Source: Lagopus muta (lineage: Eukaryota; Chordata; Aves; Galliformes; Phasianidae). From it: a DNA stretch of 64,000 nt. Of the stretch, positions 36,901 through 49,310 are shown in pieces. The notes below the pieces were generated by a model that saw only the letters and a list, made by a program, of their open reading frames with translations, ran no database searches and was not told the DNA's origin. The translations under genes and the position numbers were made by a program. Numbering within the stretch: position 1 is the stretch's first letter; every line of letters starts with the position of its first letter. The stretch covers positions 18,930,077 to 18,994,076 of the forward strand of contig NC_064438.1 in assembly GCF_023343835.1 (NCBI RefSeq), written 5' to 3'.

Positions 36901-38166
36901 ATGGCTCAGGTGTCACTAGGAGAAGTGTACAGGTGTACTGCAAATTCAGCTTAAGATCAGGAAGAAGTCCAAGAATTTCAAATAGGAGTCAAGTTTCTCT
37001 ACTTACTTATCATCCTAACAAGGCTTTCCTATGTGCAAGAAGGTACTTGTTGCTTGTCACTAGGCTTTTTCTTAGTGCTGTGTTTTAGGAGAGAAGAAGA
37101 AAGATCTCACTCTATTAGTTAGCATCTGCTTTACAATTTCTTATAGATGCTTTTTTTTAAAAAGCAATCTTTGAAAGGAATAAGACATATTTAAATTAAG
37201 CATTTCTTGACCTTAAGCATGACTGATTGAAATATTAATGGCTGTTAGAAAGAAATGTGCCTGCGCTCCAACTCACACTGTTGAAGCCTTTAGATCACTG
37301 TATTCCCTCAGACTGGAAACAAAGTCTTCTACTGTCTGCCACGGTAAAAGAGAGAAGAGAGCACTAGTAATCAGCAATCTGTGTCTTTAATCATTTCAAT
37401 AATATTGCAAATTGCAACTGACAGAACAATCAGGGCTGCGTGTTACCCCAGGAAAGCAGCTTGACCAATGTCAATGATCCTGTTAAAGGAATGGAATTTA
37501 CTTTAATGGATGAAAAAATAGGTTTCTTGAGCTTTGTCATTAGAGTGATTTCCATAAGTCCCACAGTGATTCCTACACCATTAAAACTACAAATGGAAAT
37601 GGATAAAAAGATGGACTTGCACTGGGATAACAAGGGACTTAAAAGTTCTTGATTTCTGTCATAAATGTATATTGCTTAATTTGTTTTACCTGGCCTCAGC
37701 TCTTTCCTCAATGAGATAATCCCTCACTTTCCCCTCCTCCAAAGTGAACCCCTTGGATTTCTCTGACTAAAACTCTCATATCTCTCTGGCTACCTTCTGT
37801 TGCTCCACCTCAAATCTTCTACATCCACTTAACGTCAGGGGTCTCTAATTTTCTTCTCTCTTTTATCCATTTTTATAATGGGATTGTACCTGACTTACTC
37901 CAAGAACACCAGCCTGGAAGAATCAGGCTCTCAGTATCCAAAGTCACATTCAGCACTCTGAAAGTGACCATTTTATGACTGTTTTCTGCAGAAATAACAT
38001 TATTGCCTTGGTTTGACTTCACAAGTCACAGGAAAGCACTGTTGCTACAAACCTAACAGACAGAAGATCCTGAGCATGAAGTGATCTCCCTTGAACACTT
38101 ACACTGCAGTGCTGTTCAGGGTCTATCTTTAAAATAATTTTAGCCATAGATGTATTTTCCAGTTCT

Positions 38167-38186
38167 TTTTTTTTTTTTTTTTTTTT
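38167..38186. repeat. T homopolymer
   Basis: An uninterrupted run of about 20 T on the plus strand, inside PAMR1 intron 6. On the PAMR1 strand it is a run of A. No retrocopy body was recognised next to it. Confidence 0.9.
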
Positions 38187-40211
38187 GCTCTTAGAAAACA
38201 GACCCTTTTTCCCCTATATACTGGAAAATACTTACGATATGTTTTGGCGAAACTGAAGGAAATATCTTTAAAAGTACTTCTTTGAAGCCAGAAAGAACAA
38301 AGATTTGCCATGATGCTTTCCCAGTGTGAGCTTTTTTTAATTCTTATATAAGAAAAAAAAGTCAACTTTTATTTATGTTATGGATGACAGAAATGTAGGT
38401 GTTGAATTTAGTATTTCCTAGCTTAAGCAGAAGTCCAGCATATGTGCACAGACATTACAAAATGACAATATTTTATTCAGCTGCTCTATTCTTTCAAAAA
38501 ATCAAACTTAAGGATTGCTCTCAAGATCTTACTGTATACATTTTCAAGTCTCTCCTCCCTCTAGTCCGTTACTACATACGGCCTCCACTGTTTACACTAA
38601 GATGGAAGCCTCATCCTATTCTTTTTTATCTTCTACTTCCTTTGCTGCTTGTGTTACATGGCTGAAATTTCTACAGCGGAATTACAGAAGCAGAAGAATG
38701 TGAACTTTCTTACATTCCTTGACTGTAGTGTAAAGCCTGCCAAAACTAGGGTTGAGGTTTGCTGGAAATTTAATTAATTTGAAATTTAGGTTGGTTCTGA
38801 ATCAAATGTGAATCTTTCTTTCTTTTTCATTTCTCTCCTGCAAACAGGAATATAATCTCAGTGAGTAACTGCAGAGAGCTTCAAGTTTCCAGTCCCTAAA
38901 TGACCCACTACTGGCAGGAAAAGGGTTGTTAGCAGAAAGCCTGCCACATTAGCCCTTAAGTCACGAACTCTCAATTTTCAGCAACCCACTTTTTACCAAA
39001 AACACATCAGAAATGTGTGATCTGGTAGAATGTGGCACAATGTTCTGAACCAAAATTTTTTGGGGTTTATATAGTATGTAAAACTACTCCTGTTCTGGTC
39101 TGCTGGGAGGAAAAAGTCAAGTCTTACGAACTAGTTCTGAAACCATGTAAATCTAAAGGTCTTGTATCTCAAAATAGTCCATTTAATAATGTATGGAAGT
39201 ACCATGTCACTATGATTTAACTTCCCTGATGAAGTAAAAGCAATTTTAGGATAGAAATCTATTTCTGAGGCAGGCACGAGTGAGGAAAAGATTTTGAAGC
39301 AGTGAAGTTTGGTGCATATTGGCTATTCTGAGTTAGAATTTTAAACTCTTAAATTAGGCAAGGCACTTTGTGCCTTACAGCCACAACACTGCCACAACAG
39401 TGACACAATAAGTCATACTTTCTGTCTTGGGACAATTATAGTCCCAGTTATATTTCACTGTTATCACTGGAATCTTCCAGAGTCAGCTGGAACTCTAACT
39501 CAGTGGCTTTAAATTTTGGACACTGCTCTTTTCAGTCAGTAGATATGATAAAGCCCTTATCATAGCATATATCGCACAGTTCTTACTCCTTGCTCTTTAA
39601 AGCCCTGTTAGATGAAGTCATTTGCTCAAGAATGAAGAAATAAAAACTCTGAACAGACAGTGGGTTTGATCAGATTTCAACAGCATTCAGTTGGTAGAAC
39701 AAAATCACGTGAATGACTGTATGTACACTTGCCAACACAGACAGAATCAACTATGTTTTTGTTCGTTCTGACCCCAAGGCCCTACATTTGAGGTGCCAGT
39801 GCTCTACTTTTCAAATGGCAATTAAGGAAGACAAACATCCTAGGACTGACTCTGGCTATCACCCCAAATGCAGGGCTCGGCTGAGGTATGTGCTGTTAGA
39901 AAAGAACACAGTGTTCCACACAATGGGGAAGTAGCAGACAGGTTACTATCTCTGGAAAAGGCTGGCCCATCACAAGATTTCTTGTATGCTGTTCACCAGC
40001 TTCAATTCTGTTTTACCCTTTTGCACATAGATACAAAGCTCTAACAATATTCTTCACAAACTGTGCACAGCATATCTTCAGAAATGCTACAAGTGCATTA
40101 TCTGGAATGATGTTTGACTCAGCCTACATACCAGTGACACTTCCTAACGTTCAAAGGCCTGCGTTAATGACAGCCCTGGAGGATGATCATGCACACAGTG
40201 TCTGTACTCAC

Positions 40212-40319
40212 AGTTTTCACAGCGACTCCCAGTATAGCCAGCGAGACAGGCACATTTATAAGTACCACTTTTGTCAAGAATGCATGTTCCATCGTGAAGA
40301 CATGGAGATGAAGAACAAG
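40212..40319 (-). CDS. PAMR1: PAMR1 exon 6: EGF-like module
   Basis: The exon starts after TCTCCCTTATAG and encodes [33 protein letters not shown] and EN, ending AACT/GTGAGT. All six cysteines of an EGF-like domain are present in the usual pattern. There is no clear calcium-binding DxxE start. Length is 108 nt (2 + 35 codons + 1). It joins the CUB domain through an Ala codon split between exons 5 and 6. Confidence 0.97.
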
Positions 40320-40977
40320 CTATAAGGGAGAAACAAGAACATTCATGATGTCTCAATAGGATGGGGTTCTATCTTTCCTCATTATGGTTATGGCTGGGAG
40401 TTAATTGCATGTTCTGGTAAAAATTGAGGAAGATACAGTAAATGGCCTAATGCTTGTTAAAAAGCCTTTTTACACTCACTGAAGAGGAGATCTGCTGTGG
40501 ATGGGAAGTTTTTTCCCCAGCATTCATTGTTTATTCTTAGCATTTTTCTCTGAGTACTGTCCAAACGTGAGGAAAAATAACTCACATCAAACTCCAACAG
40601 TGCTTAGGCTTAGCCTAATATAGAGAAGTATAACATCAACCTACATTTCTCCTGGCATTCATCTCAGAGTTAAAGGATGAGTTCCAGGATCTGTAGTAGT
40701 TCTGTACTATTACATTTGAAGCATTCACTTTGCTGCAGTCCAGAATGGCAGATATCAGAATTGGAAGTTTCCTTGAAAATACTTCAGTTGCAGCATGATG
40801 TTTGAGTTATACCCAGATGGCGAGTGACAAGAGATATATAGATACCACGTTTGGATTTCTCCAGAGGTTTCATATACTAATGTAACTGCAGCTTGTGTCT
40901 ATGTGGCCAGTGAATATATCCCAGATCTCACTGAGGACTAAGGTCTAATTAAGGACAGTAATTTGTTCCTGAAGAGG

Positions 40978-41009
<32 letters not shown>

Positions 41010-43598
41010 CACATAAATATATATATAGTACTGTGTCCAACTAACAAAAAGAATCTCTGAGAAGGGGAAAGAGAATGAGGAGAGTTTGTTTAAACTGATA
41101 GCTGTAGTCACTGGTTTGAAGCCAGAGGACTTTCAGCTTTGTCCTCACCCCAGCTTTTTTTCATAACTGTGAGTGAAGATAAGCATCAGATACCACCCTC
41201 AAAAATGCCTGATACTCAAGAGAAATAGATATTTTTCTTTTTAAAGGAGTCTTGATTGCCTAGCTTCAAACACCATGGGACAATACTACAGAACATTAAG
41301 GCCCCTATGTTGTGTCAAAGATCACTACGTTACGGGTACAGAAAGTAGAGTGCTATTGAAATTCAACAACAGGCTTTCATCTAAACAGATCCAACATATG
41401 TCTAATCCCTAGGAGATCCTGATGCCTGCCCATCTGGCCTTCCACCCTTCTCATATGAAGTCTGCTGAGTGCCTTCGTGTCACTTGTGCCAATTATTGGC
41501 TTCCATTTGACAGTTGGCATGGGATGAGTGACAGAGCTCAGGGACCTAACACCTGCTTCCAGATCAGGCAGCACAACAGACTGTACGATCTCTTCCTTTA
41601 ATAGCTACACACTGAGCAACCTTTCTAAAGGGCAATATAAGCTTTGAGCTTATTTTGTATTAATCAAAATCTTTCAGGCTGTTGAACCAGTGACCTCTGT
41701 GCAGCCAGTGTCACTGCTTCAGCAGGCTTGACTTGTAAGTCAGCACAAAGCTCAGCAGAAGGGAAACAGAATCACAAGCCACCTTTCCACTCCTCTCCAT
41801 TACACCACTAAGGTGCTGGCTACACCTGGTCATCTCCACATCCTGAAAGTGTTGCTTCAGCTCTCATCTGCACCACAGCCTATTGCTCTAGCAAATCCTG
41901 TGCAGTCTCTTCCTGAGACCTCAGCTTTCCACAAGGCTGTGCGCAAAGGGGAAATCTCAGGGGAAATGCTTTACTTTGTAATGACTTGCCAGAGCTTTCA
42001 ATCTTGTGCTGCCCTTGCTCTCAATTCCACACTGCCCCAAGCACGCCGTATTCTTCTCCAAAAACTGTCCCGCTGGCCAGGTTAATTCTTCACACAAAGA
42101 GATGCTGGGAGTATTTTAAAAGCCTTTCATTGCAGTTACACATTAGGCCAGAACAGCCTCATAATACAGCGTACAATGAGACCTCCTCACAAACTCTAAG
42201 AAGCCCTTTGCAACATGCTCTGTGTGGATTACCACACTTGCAACCACCCAGCCTCAGAATAATTACCGCTAAAAATGGGGCGGAAATAAAGTGCTCAACA
42301 GTATTCGAATACCAAGTGTTCCCTGCTGGGTAGAGAAAACAGAATCGATTCAGCTTGTGCCATATGGAAAATGTTAGTTTCCTGAGTGTAGGCAGCCCTT
42401 ATGCAACATAGCCCACACCGCAGTCGTTTGTTCTATATCACCTCTCCTGCTGTAAGCCCAGGCAAAGTATGAATAGCTAACTGCTGCAGCTACATTACTA
42501 ATGGGTATGCTGAAGGTAACAGCTGAAGAACAGGGCAGGCTCAGGAATGCCACAGGCACTGCATGCAGCAGTACGCACATTTCAGATTGCTAGTTACAAT
42601 CCTGATCATTGGCAACTGCTGATTCACAGTAGGTTTGTGTATTTCTAAAAGGATTCTACAAACTAAATGAACTTCCTGAGCCAGATGTACTCTGGACAGC
42701 ATCATGAAATGTGGGTCATCGGGATGTGCAGAAGGCAAGTTATGCTGAGTCATAGATGCTGCAGGGTTTTTCTATGGCAAAGCAGCGCTCCCTGATTAGT
42801 CTTCTGTGCCAGAAGTACTGGGGATTTTTTTGACCAAAATTCCCTTCATAGCTAAACAAAGGAAATCCAGAGTGAGCATACATGTGGGTTTAAATGCAGT
42901 GGCAAAATGAGGAGAAAGCTACACTTTCTAAGTTATTTAGCAGCCTGGAAAAAAAAAAAAAAAGTAGAGAGCAATGCGGGGCACTCAAGCACTGAGTACC
43001 AACAAAAGCACTGGAATTCTAGAGCCCCGCTTCTGTCATTCATAACACTAAGTTCATCACAGAATGGGAAAGGCCTCTATTTTCTCTTTCTTGAAGAAAA
43101 GAATATGTCCTTTGTACACGCTTTATTTGCAAAGCTCTAATGGTATGATACATGAGCCAACACCAGAGGCATGTCAGGGCACTTTGACTGAAGTAATTAT
43201 AAGGCTTTGCATCAGGTTTCTCCTAACTGAGGCAGTCACTCTGCTCCGGCACACAGCACTGAGCAATTCCACAATTGCAAAAATATTCATGCCCCTTTCT
43301 CTGTCTTCTGTGCTCTCCATTCCCGGATTGTCAGAGAAAATTCCCTTAAAACAGCAGCCTTTCTGTGCTCACCAACGAGCTTGCTCTTCACACAGGTAGA
43401 GGGAATTTACTCTTCGTTAAGAGAGCCTCACATTCACATGCTATGCGATGGCCTTTGAACCTTCCATGCACTGACTTTGTGTAAGCTGCTGTAGGCAACA
43501 CAGCATGAAAGTTTTTAATGAAGCAAAACAGGGAGAGAGATTGGTGAAACTGAATTAATGAGAGTGAGTGGCATGTTCCACTTTTTGGATTATTTTAC
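40320..43598 (-). other. PAMR1: PAMR1 intron 5
   Basis: A phase-1 intron of 3.3 kb containing an (AT)n tract at 40979-41028 and an A run near 42948-42963. I see no additional exon in it. Confidence 0.85.
40979..41028. repeat. (AT)n microsatellite, interrupted
   Basis: About 50 bp of alternating AT with AC and AA interruptions. The tract is self-complementary and may be polymorphic in length. Confidence 0.95.
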
Positions 43599-43816
43599 CT
43601 GTAATTTCTTCAAAGACAGCGTGAAATCCATCAAAGTTCTTGGATCCATCAGACTGGAAAAGGACATGGAGTGAAGACCCAGTGCTTCGAATGGGAGCTG
43701 GCCTTTCATTCCCACAGAATTTCTTAATTACTCGGCTGTCCAAATTGTCCCCGTCACGTACCTCCACATAATCATACTGGCACATGTAATCAAACTCCAG
43801 GCTCAACATGGAAAAC
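43599..43816 (-). CDS. PAMR1: PAMR1 exon 5: C-terminal two thirds of the CUB domain
   Basis: The exon starts after TTCCCCAAG and encodes [39 protein letters not shown], then [20 protein letters not shown] and AVFEEIT. This is the second half of a CUB module with Cys 3 and Cys 4, and the acidic residues (Glu in SLEFD, Asp in YDYVEVRDG) typical of calcium-binding CUB domains. Length is 218 nt (1 + 72 codons + 1), with donor ACAG/GTAAAA. Identity to the human sequence I recall is very high. Confidence 0.97.
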
Positions 43817-45363
43817 CTTGGGGAATAAGGACACACACAAATCAGTCAGGCCTCTTACTCTCTCCCCTGTGCACCCTGACTGGTGTATTTGGAAGTTTGG
43901 ATATGCTACTGTCCCCACCTTTGCGAACCAGCAGATGCTGATAACACGACAGCCCTCTCACTTCATCGCAGTTTTTGCATCATGATCCTTGGAAGCAACT
44001 TCACAGGGGTGCTCCGTGAAGGTATTTAAGTGGCTGAACAGTGAAGTCTAAATTGAAGTCATACAGTCTGTTCACACACATCAGGACCCTAACCAGATCA
44101 CGATGTTAGAAATTCCATCTACAGTCAGATGCAGTAGGGGGTATATTTTTTTCCTGGCTGTTTGCTGAAAATTGTTCTCTTTCCTCTAAGTAGAGTACTA
44201 CATACTGAACGTAATGTTATCAGAGACTGAGAATCAAAAGCTGTTTACATGGAAAGCCAGCAATTCTCAGTACAATGAAAACTCAAAGATGTGACAGAAA
44301 GGGACAGAGAAAGGGAATCTGAAACAGTACAGAACACTACAAAGCAAAATGGCAGTAAACCCCTGACATCTTGCACTTGCCCTTCTTTTAAAGATAGAAA
44401 TAAGGGACAGCAGAAGAGAAATATTTAAAGCTCTTTCCCACAGCGTCTGTCTTTCCTAGCTTTGATCCATCCACTGCACAAGGCTCCCCTTCATTAACAA
44501 CAACGTTATATGCTGCTGTTTGAGTTCAGCAGGGCACAGAGCCAAAGCATGCCACCAGAATATGAATGAGAAGCAGAGTGAGAAACACCAAGGGATTCTG
44601 AATAAGCAAAGGCTAAGGGTGTCTGGCCTAGGCCTGGTACAGAGGAAAAGAATGAGAAGGTCTGGCCCTGGGAAAAGGCCGTGTTACTAACTGAAGATCA
44701 TTTTATAAGTGAAACTCCTAATATTCTCAATCTTCTTGAGAACTCCTAGCTCCATAGACCATAGTATTTAGGATTAGATCAAAGCTCCCATGCTGCCTTT
44801 TCCAGTGTGGACCTAGTGTTTTGGAAAGAATGCATTTTCACACCAAAGAGATGAGCCAGATTTTGGATCTACTGCCAGAGATCTCAGAGTCTGAAGAGGC
44901 AAAAGAGTACTGGAGCCTATTTCCTGCTCTTCTCTTTTGTAGACTCAGGCCATAACAAAGCTTCTGTGTTATGTGAAATTGCCTTTCTTTGTGAACTCAT
45001 GAACTGACCTAAGAGGCCTTTTCACTCCATCACCTTTGTTCAGACCATGCAGTTGGTTTTAAAGCATCAGGAGTGTGCTACACAAAGAGAAATGGGTGAG
45101 CGGTTGTAGGAAGCTGCATCAATGGAGGAAAGCCCCTCATTTTTTAAATAATCTGGTGAAGGTAAAATAAGAAAAAAAATGCTTTTAGTATGTGTAAGAG
45201 ATAAATTGCATGCATGCTGAAGGCTGTCAGGTTTGCCAGGATTACCAGAGACATCCTCACAGGCATCAGGTTGTATGCTATATCTTCAAAACAGTAAAAG
45301 CTGGCAGGTCAAATTCCAGGGACCTCCTCTTATGGAAGTTGCAAAGCAATACAAATTAACCCA

Positions 45364-45655
45364 TTTGCAGCAGAAGTGCTAAGTCACAGCCTGAAGCAGT
45401 GATTGAGCACCTGCTGGGAAGGCAGGGCCAACCCAGGGGAGCTCAGCTGCATGCAGTGCACCTGAGTGACTGGAAGGAATAGTGCCAGGATCCACCCCTT
45501 TCCGGACCTTACATAAGGGTTGGCAGTGGAGGTAAGGGTATTTTGCTGGAGATCCGTGCCTATCTGAGGCCTTCCAAAGGTAAGCAGTTTTTTTCCTTTG
45601 TTTTTTTGTGTCTGCAGCTGCTGCATTTGGGCTTGTTCTCATTTGCTGCAGCCAA
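45364..45655 (+). repeat. Unclassified interspersed repeat, copy C
   Basis: Nearly identical in order to copies A and D. It has TGCTAAGTCA (45377-45386), CAGTGATTGAGCACCTG, GGCAGGGCCAACCCAGGGGA, a TTACATAAGG variant of the TTTAAG box (near 45509-45518), GGAGATCCGTGCCTATCTGA, and the donor-like CAAAG/GTAAGC at 45579/45580. It ends about ATTTGCTGCAGCC. It lies antisense in PAMR1 intron 4. Confidence 0.85.
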
Positions 45656-46443
45656 AGGCACCCTTCTATTTGCTGCTGTGTTTCCTATCATGCTATAGCG
45701 TTGCACCATTCATCCTTGTTGCACTTATCAGGCTACAGTTTATTCTTAGTCAGACCTGAAGACATTTACTAGTTCTCTGAGCCGTTACATTTCTCATTAA
45801 AATTAAGTATGTTTGTAAATGTAACAGGAACGTTTCTGGTATGCCTGCCATGCAATGAGAAAAAGAACTGGGATGACAATGTTAACTTTCTGTATAGTAC
45901 TATATACAGCTGCAGAGGTAAACTGTCTAGCAGTGCATTCCTGAGCAAAGAATATCAAGCAACAACAAATGAAGTCACAGTAGGAAAAAGTTTGTATATA
46001 CAGTAGTGTTTTTAATTGTTTCCTGCGCTTTAAAAAATGATGAAAACAGAATGTGAAATAAGAAAGGTATTATATTTTACTTAACATTAAAAAAAATACA
46101 CTGGATCGATCACATGAGATCCCAAGATTAAGACTCAGAACTAGTAGGTTAAAAACTCTGCCAAAGCCTAGTAGACTAGTTGACAGGACTCTTTACAGAC
46201 CACCTTGTATATTGATGTTTAAGTCAGTTACAGTCTATGTAAGAATTTTACATCTCTTACCTGTAAAACTGTGACTATATCCTAATTCTGTTGGCTGTTA
46301 TGAAGTCAAGCACTTTAATTTAGTGCTAGAGGTCATCATAGACAAAACAGAATGAAAAGTACTATATTATTTCATTACTGTCTGCAGTGGGAACACAATC
46401 ACCAATCCCTCTGATAAAGTCTTCTAGTCAAAGGAAAAGGTTT

Positions 46444-46473
46444 AAAACTACATCTCTATTGAGATGTAGTTTT
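46444..46473. repeat. Perfect 13-bp inverted repeat with 4-nt loop
   Basis: AAAACTACATCTC is followed by TATT and then GAGATGTAGTTTT. The arms match over 13 bp without mismatch, and similarity continues imperfectly for a few more bases on each side. It is too short for a pre-miRNA hairpin. It lies in PAMR1 intron 4. Confidence 0.9.
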
Positions 46474-49195
46474 TTAATCAAAAGTGATTGAAAGTTGTAA
46501 GTTACTGCTACTCTGAAACGATACCCCTGTCATGGGTTGGGCTGAGGGAGCCTATGCATTACAACCCAAGGGAAAGAAAGGCTGGGGGGAAGGAAAAATA
46601 AAAAACAAAACAAAACCACACACACACAAAACAAACTATCACTGCAATCTGAGCACCAATTATCAAAACAGCTCTGCTTAGTCAACCTCCAAAGAACAGC
46701 ATGGCACAGCTTGAGGCAAGAGAAGATTTATCTGATCCTGAGAGTTTCACTTTTCCTGCCCTGTGTAAGCAGAGACAAAACACTTTTATCCCCTTCTGTC
46801 CTGATCCCTTGGCCTTGCAAGCCGTTAGAGCAACAGCAAACCGAACTTGTGAGGAACACACAGAGAGAAGGAAGAAAGGTGTTATTTTGTTAGCAGCGAT
46901 GCTGATTCAGCACAACACTGGCTGTGTGTTAGAGCTCCAAGCAATCAGCCCTTACAAAGGGAGTCAGTGCATTTTTGCAGAAATGCAGCAAACACAAAGG
47001 TTCAGCATGGATGGCAGGCCCAGGAAGATGATTCTAGAGGCCTACATACCTGTGTATGTATGACTTAAAGGAGGAGTTTCCAGATAAATGTACCAACCTT
47101 CCCCAGTACCTATCTGCTGAAGTACCAGTGAGTGGTTTGAGGCCCACCTTGAAAACCTCAGCTGATTCATTACACTTCAAGGTTTTCTTACATGAGGCAG
47201 ATATAAGGCCTTATGTCTGTTTGGTATAGAGATTTTCTCCTATGCATTTTGTCACACAGGGTGGCAGGATTAAGCGTGGACTTTCAGGACAGTTCCCAGT
47301 CTTTCCCTAGAAATGCTGTCCCATCTGCTGGAATCCCTAGGCACCCAGGCACCAAGCTTACTCAGGCTGGGCACAGGGGTTTATGCTTCTCCAAGGCTAT
47401 CTAGCTCAGATAAAAGTAGCTGCTGACAGCAGAAGGTTGGTAGCTTGGGCTTCCCTGTTAAAGCCTTCTCCAGCTAGATTGTAATGTTATGCCACAACAA
47501 GCTGATGCTGAGTATTGAGTTTAACTATAGGCAGTATAGGCACAGGGAGAAAGAGACAGGCACTTACTGGAGGGTGTCTCTCATACTGAATACATTTCTT
47601 CATCTTCTGGTAACTGTAAGGGTAGGAGCAAAATCATGTGCAAAAATTACATCTTCCTGACACTTGTGAGTGGTTCTCAGGGTCCAATAAGAAGGTCCTA
47701 TCTTTCCAAAGGCTTAGTGCATCTGTTATCTTACTTTAGAGCATTCCACTGCAGCATGTCATGGCAAGTACTCCAGCTCTCTGTTAAAGTAGTCTTTTCT
47801 CCATTTCTAGGTACACTGCATCTGTCATCTTTTGGCTGTCATCTCTACCCAAAGATGGGTGCATCCACCAGTAATACCCATGAATGGGATTCATTTCTGC
47901 TCTCATACCTATCCCCATAGAAGCGAAGGCAGGCTGACTGCTGTAGTTGCTGAAGAACTTTTTAGCTGAAGAACTTTACAATTGATAAAATCTCCTTTTT
48001 AAAATGTAAAAATACTGGATTAACATCTCCCTTAACCTGTGCTGTATATACCACACACCTAGCTAATAGTGCATTTTAAAAACAAAGTAGGTACAGCTTG
48101 TACTCACTGAGACCAAAGCAAAGTTGTGTTATGATGCCAAACTCTTCCTCATAGTATTGCTTTCCTGTGTCTCTCTGTGTCTGGAGAATTATATGCTACA
48201 TAATTATTCAGCCAAGAGGCTCCAGCACTAACCAGGCAATAATTACAGCTGCTCGTAACTACACGATAGGCTTGCATTTGCAAGTCTGAAGAAAAGGGTA
48301 TTATCGTTAGATTGCCACAAGATCTTCATTTCTGTTCAATTTATTTATCTTCCTCTAATTAAATATTAAGTCTCTTTAAGTATATAGGAAGAAATATGTA
48401 TCTAGCATAGCTCCTTTGCCTGGGCTCTGAAGCTGGTGGAATACTGATGTGAAGGCTTTAGCTACTGTTTTTATTATATTAGCTAGTGGGTTTTGAATGT
48501 GATCTCCTGCCAAGTTTCCTGCTGTGTGTGTAAGCTCCCAGCCATGCACATATGAAAACACTATTAATTACCCTAAAAGGGGCTTTCCTGCAATAGGAAA
48601 GATACCTGATCAAGAACTGTAAGCTCAAGTCATTTGGGAAGAGTTAACAGGACAAAGCCCACAAAGGCTAGAGCAGAATACCTTGCAGAAGAGTCAGTCA
48701 CATTTCCAGACATATGAATGGTAAGAGGAGTAGCAGAGGCTGGTAGAAGACAGAGCTAGTAAAATGAAAGAAAATTAAGAGAGGGAAAATGCAGGCTAAA
48801 TGTGAGGCAGGTACCAACAGCAACTCTCTCGAAGATGAGACAAAATGTTCCTACGGCTTTTCTACTGAGAATGTTTTAGGTCAGTCTGGAGCACTCTTGA
48901 GAAAGTATTGGATGTTTTTGTGTCAAGCTGTTGAAGAGATCTTGAGAGATACACTGTGCCCAATATCTGAGATAAACTTCTCAGCATCCCGCTGTCCTAG
49001 GTGGGATCTGAAGGCAAAGCACTGATGATACATGCAGCGGCTGCCCATCACAAGCTAGGCCAGGTGTAAGCTGAAGTTGCCAGGTGTGCAGTGGTGGAGC
49101 TCCAGGGCTCCCAGCTGCTGACTCTCATTGGCTCTGTGGTGAGTGCTTCATTACCCACCTACAGCCAGTGCTGGCTGAAAGCCATTATGACCTAC

Positions 49196-49310
49196 CTTAA
49201 TTCAATGTTAAATCCAGCTTGAACATGGATAGTCCACTCGCATCGTGCGTTCAGTGGGTAACTCTCCAGCAAAATCTGACCTCTAGGAGCCCGAAAAACC
49301 TGTCCACACC
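49196..49310 (-). CDS. PAMR1: PAMR1 exon 4: start of the CUB domain
   Basis: No long open frame marks this exon; it was found by reading the minus strand between GCTCCCCAG and AAG/GTAGG. It completes an Arg codon and encodes [17 protein letters not shown], then [20 protein letters not shown]. This supplies Cys 1 and Cys 2 of the CUB domain finished in exon 5. Length is 115 nt (2 + 37 codons + 2). The human sequence I recall ([17 protein letters not shown]) is nearly the same. Confidence 0.96.

Larger units (their letters stand above)
24099..40211 (-). other. PAMR1: PAMR1 intron 6 (16 kb)
   Basis: The largest complete intron, between the EGF-like exon and the extra sushi exon. It holds copy B of the unclassified repeat (27709-27960), an unidentified minus-strand frame at 24864-25091, a T/G-rich tract at 31769-31801 and a T run at 38167-38186. 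I checked the longer open frames (for example 28956-29342 minus and 33577-34083 plus). They show no cysteine-rich module, no matching splice sites and no family I know. Confidence 0.8.
43817..49195 (-). other. PAMR1: PAMR1 intron 4
   Basis: A phase-2 intron of 5.4 kb within the CUB coding region. It contains copy C of the unclassified repeat (45364-45655), a perfect 13-bp inverted repeat (46444-46473) and a purine/CA-rich simple stretch near 46565-46630. No exon was recognised. Confidence 0.85.

Noticed and set aside
46444..46473. The intron 4 hairpin as a microRNA precursor
   Set aside because: The stem is about 13 bp, far short of the roughly 30 bp needed for a pre-miRNA, and the loop is only four bases.
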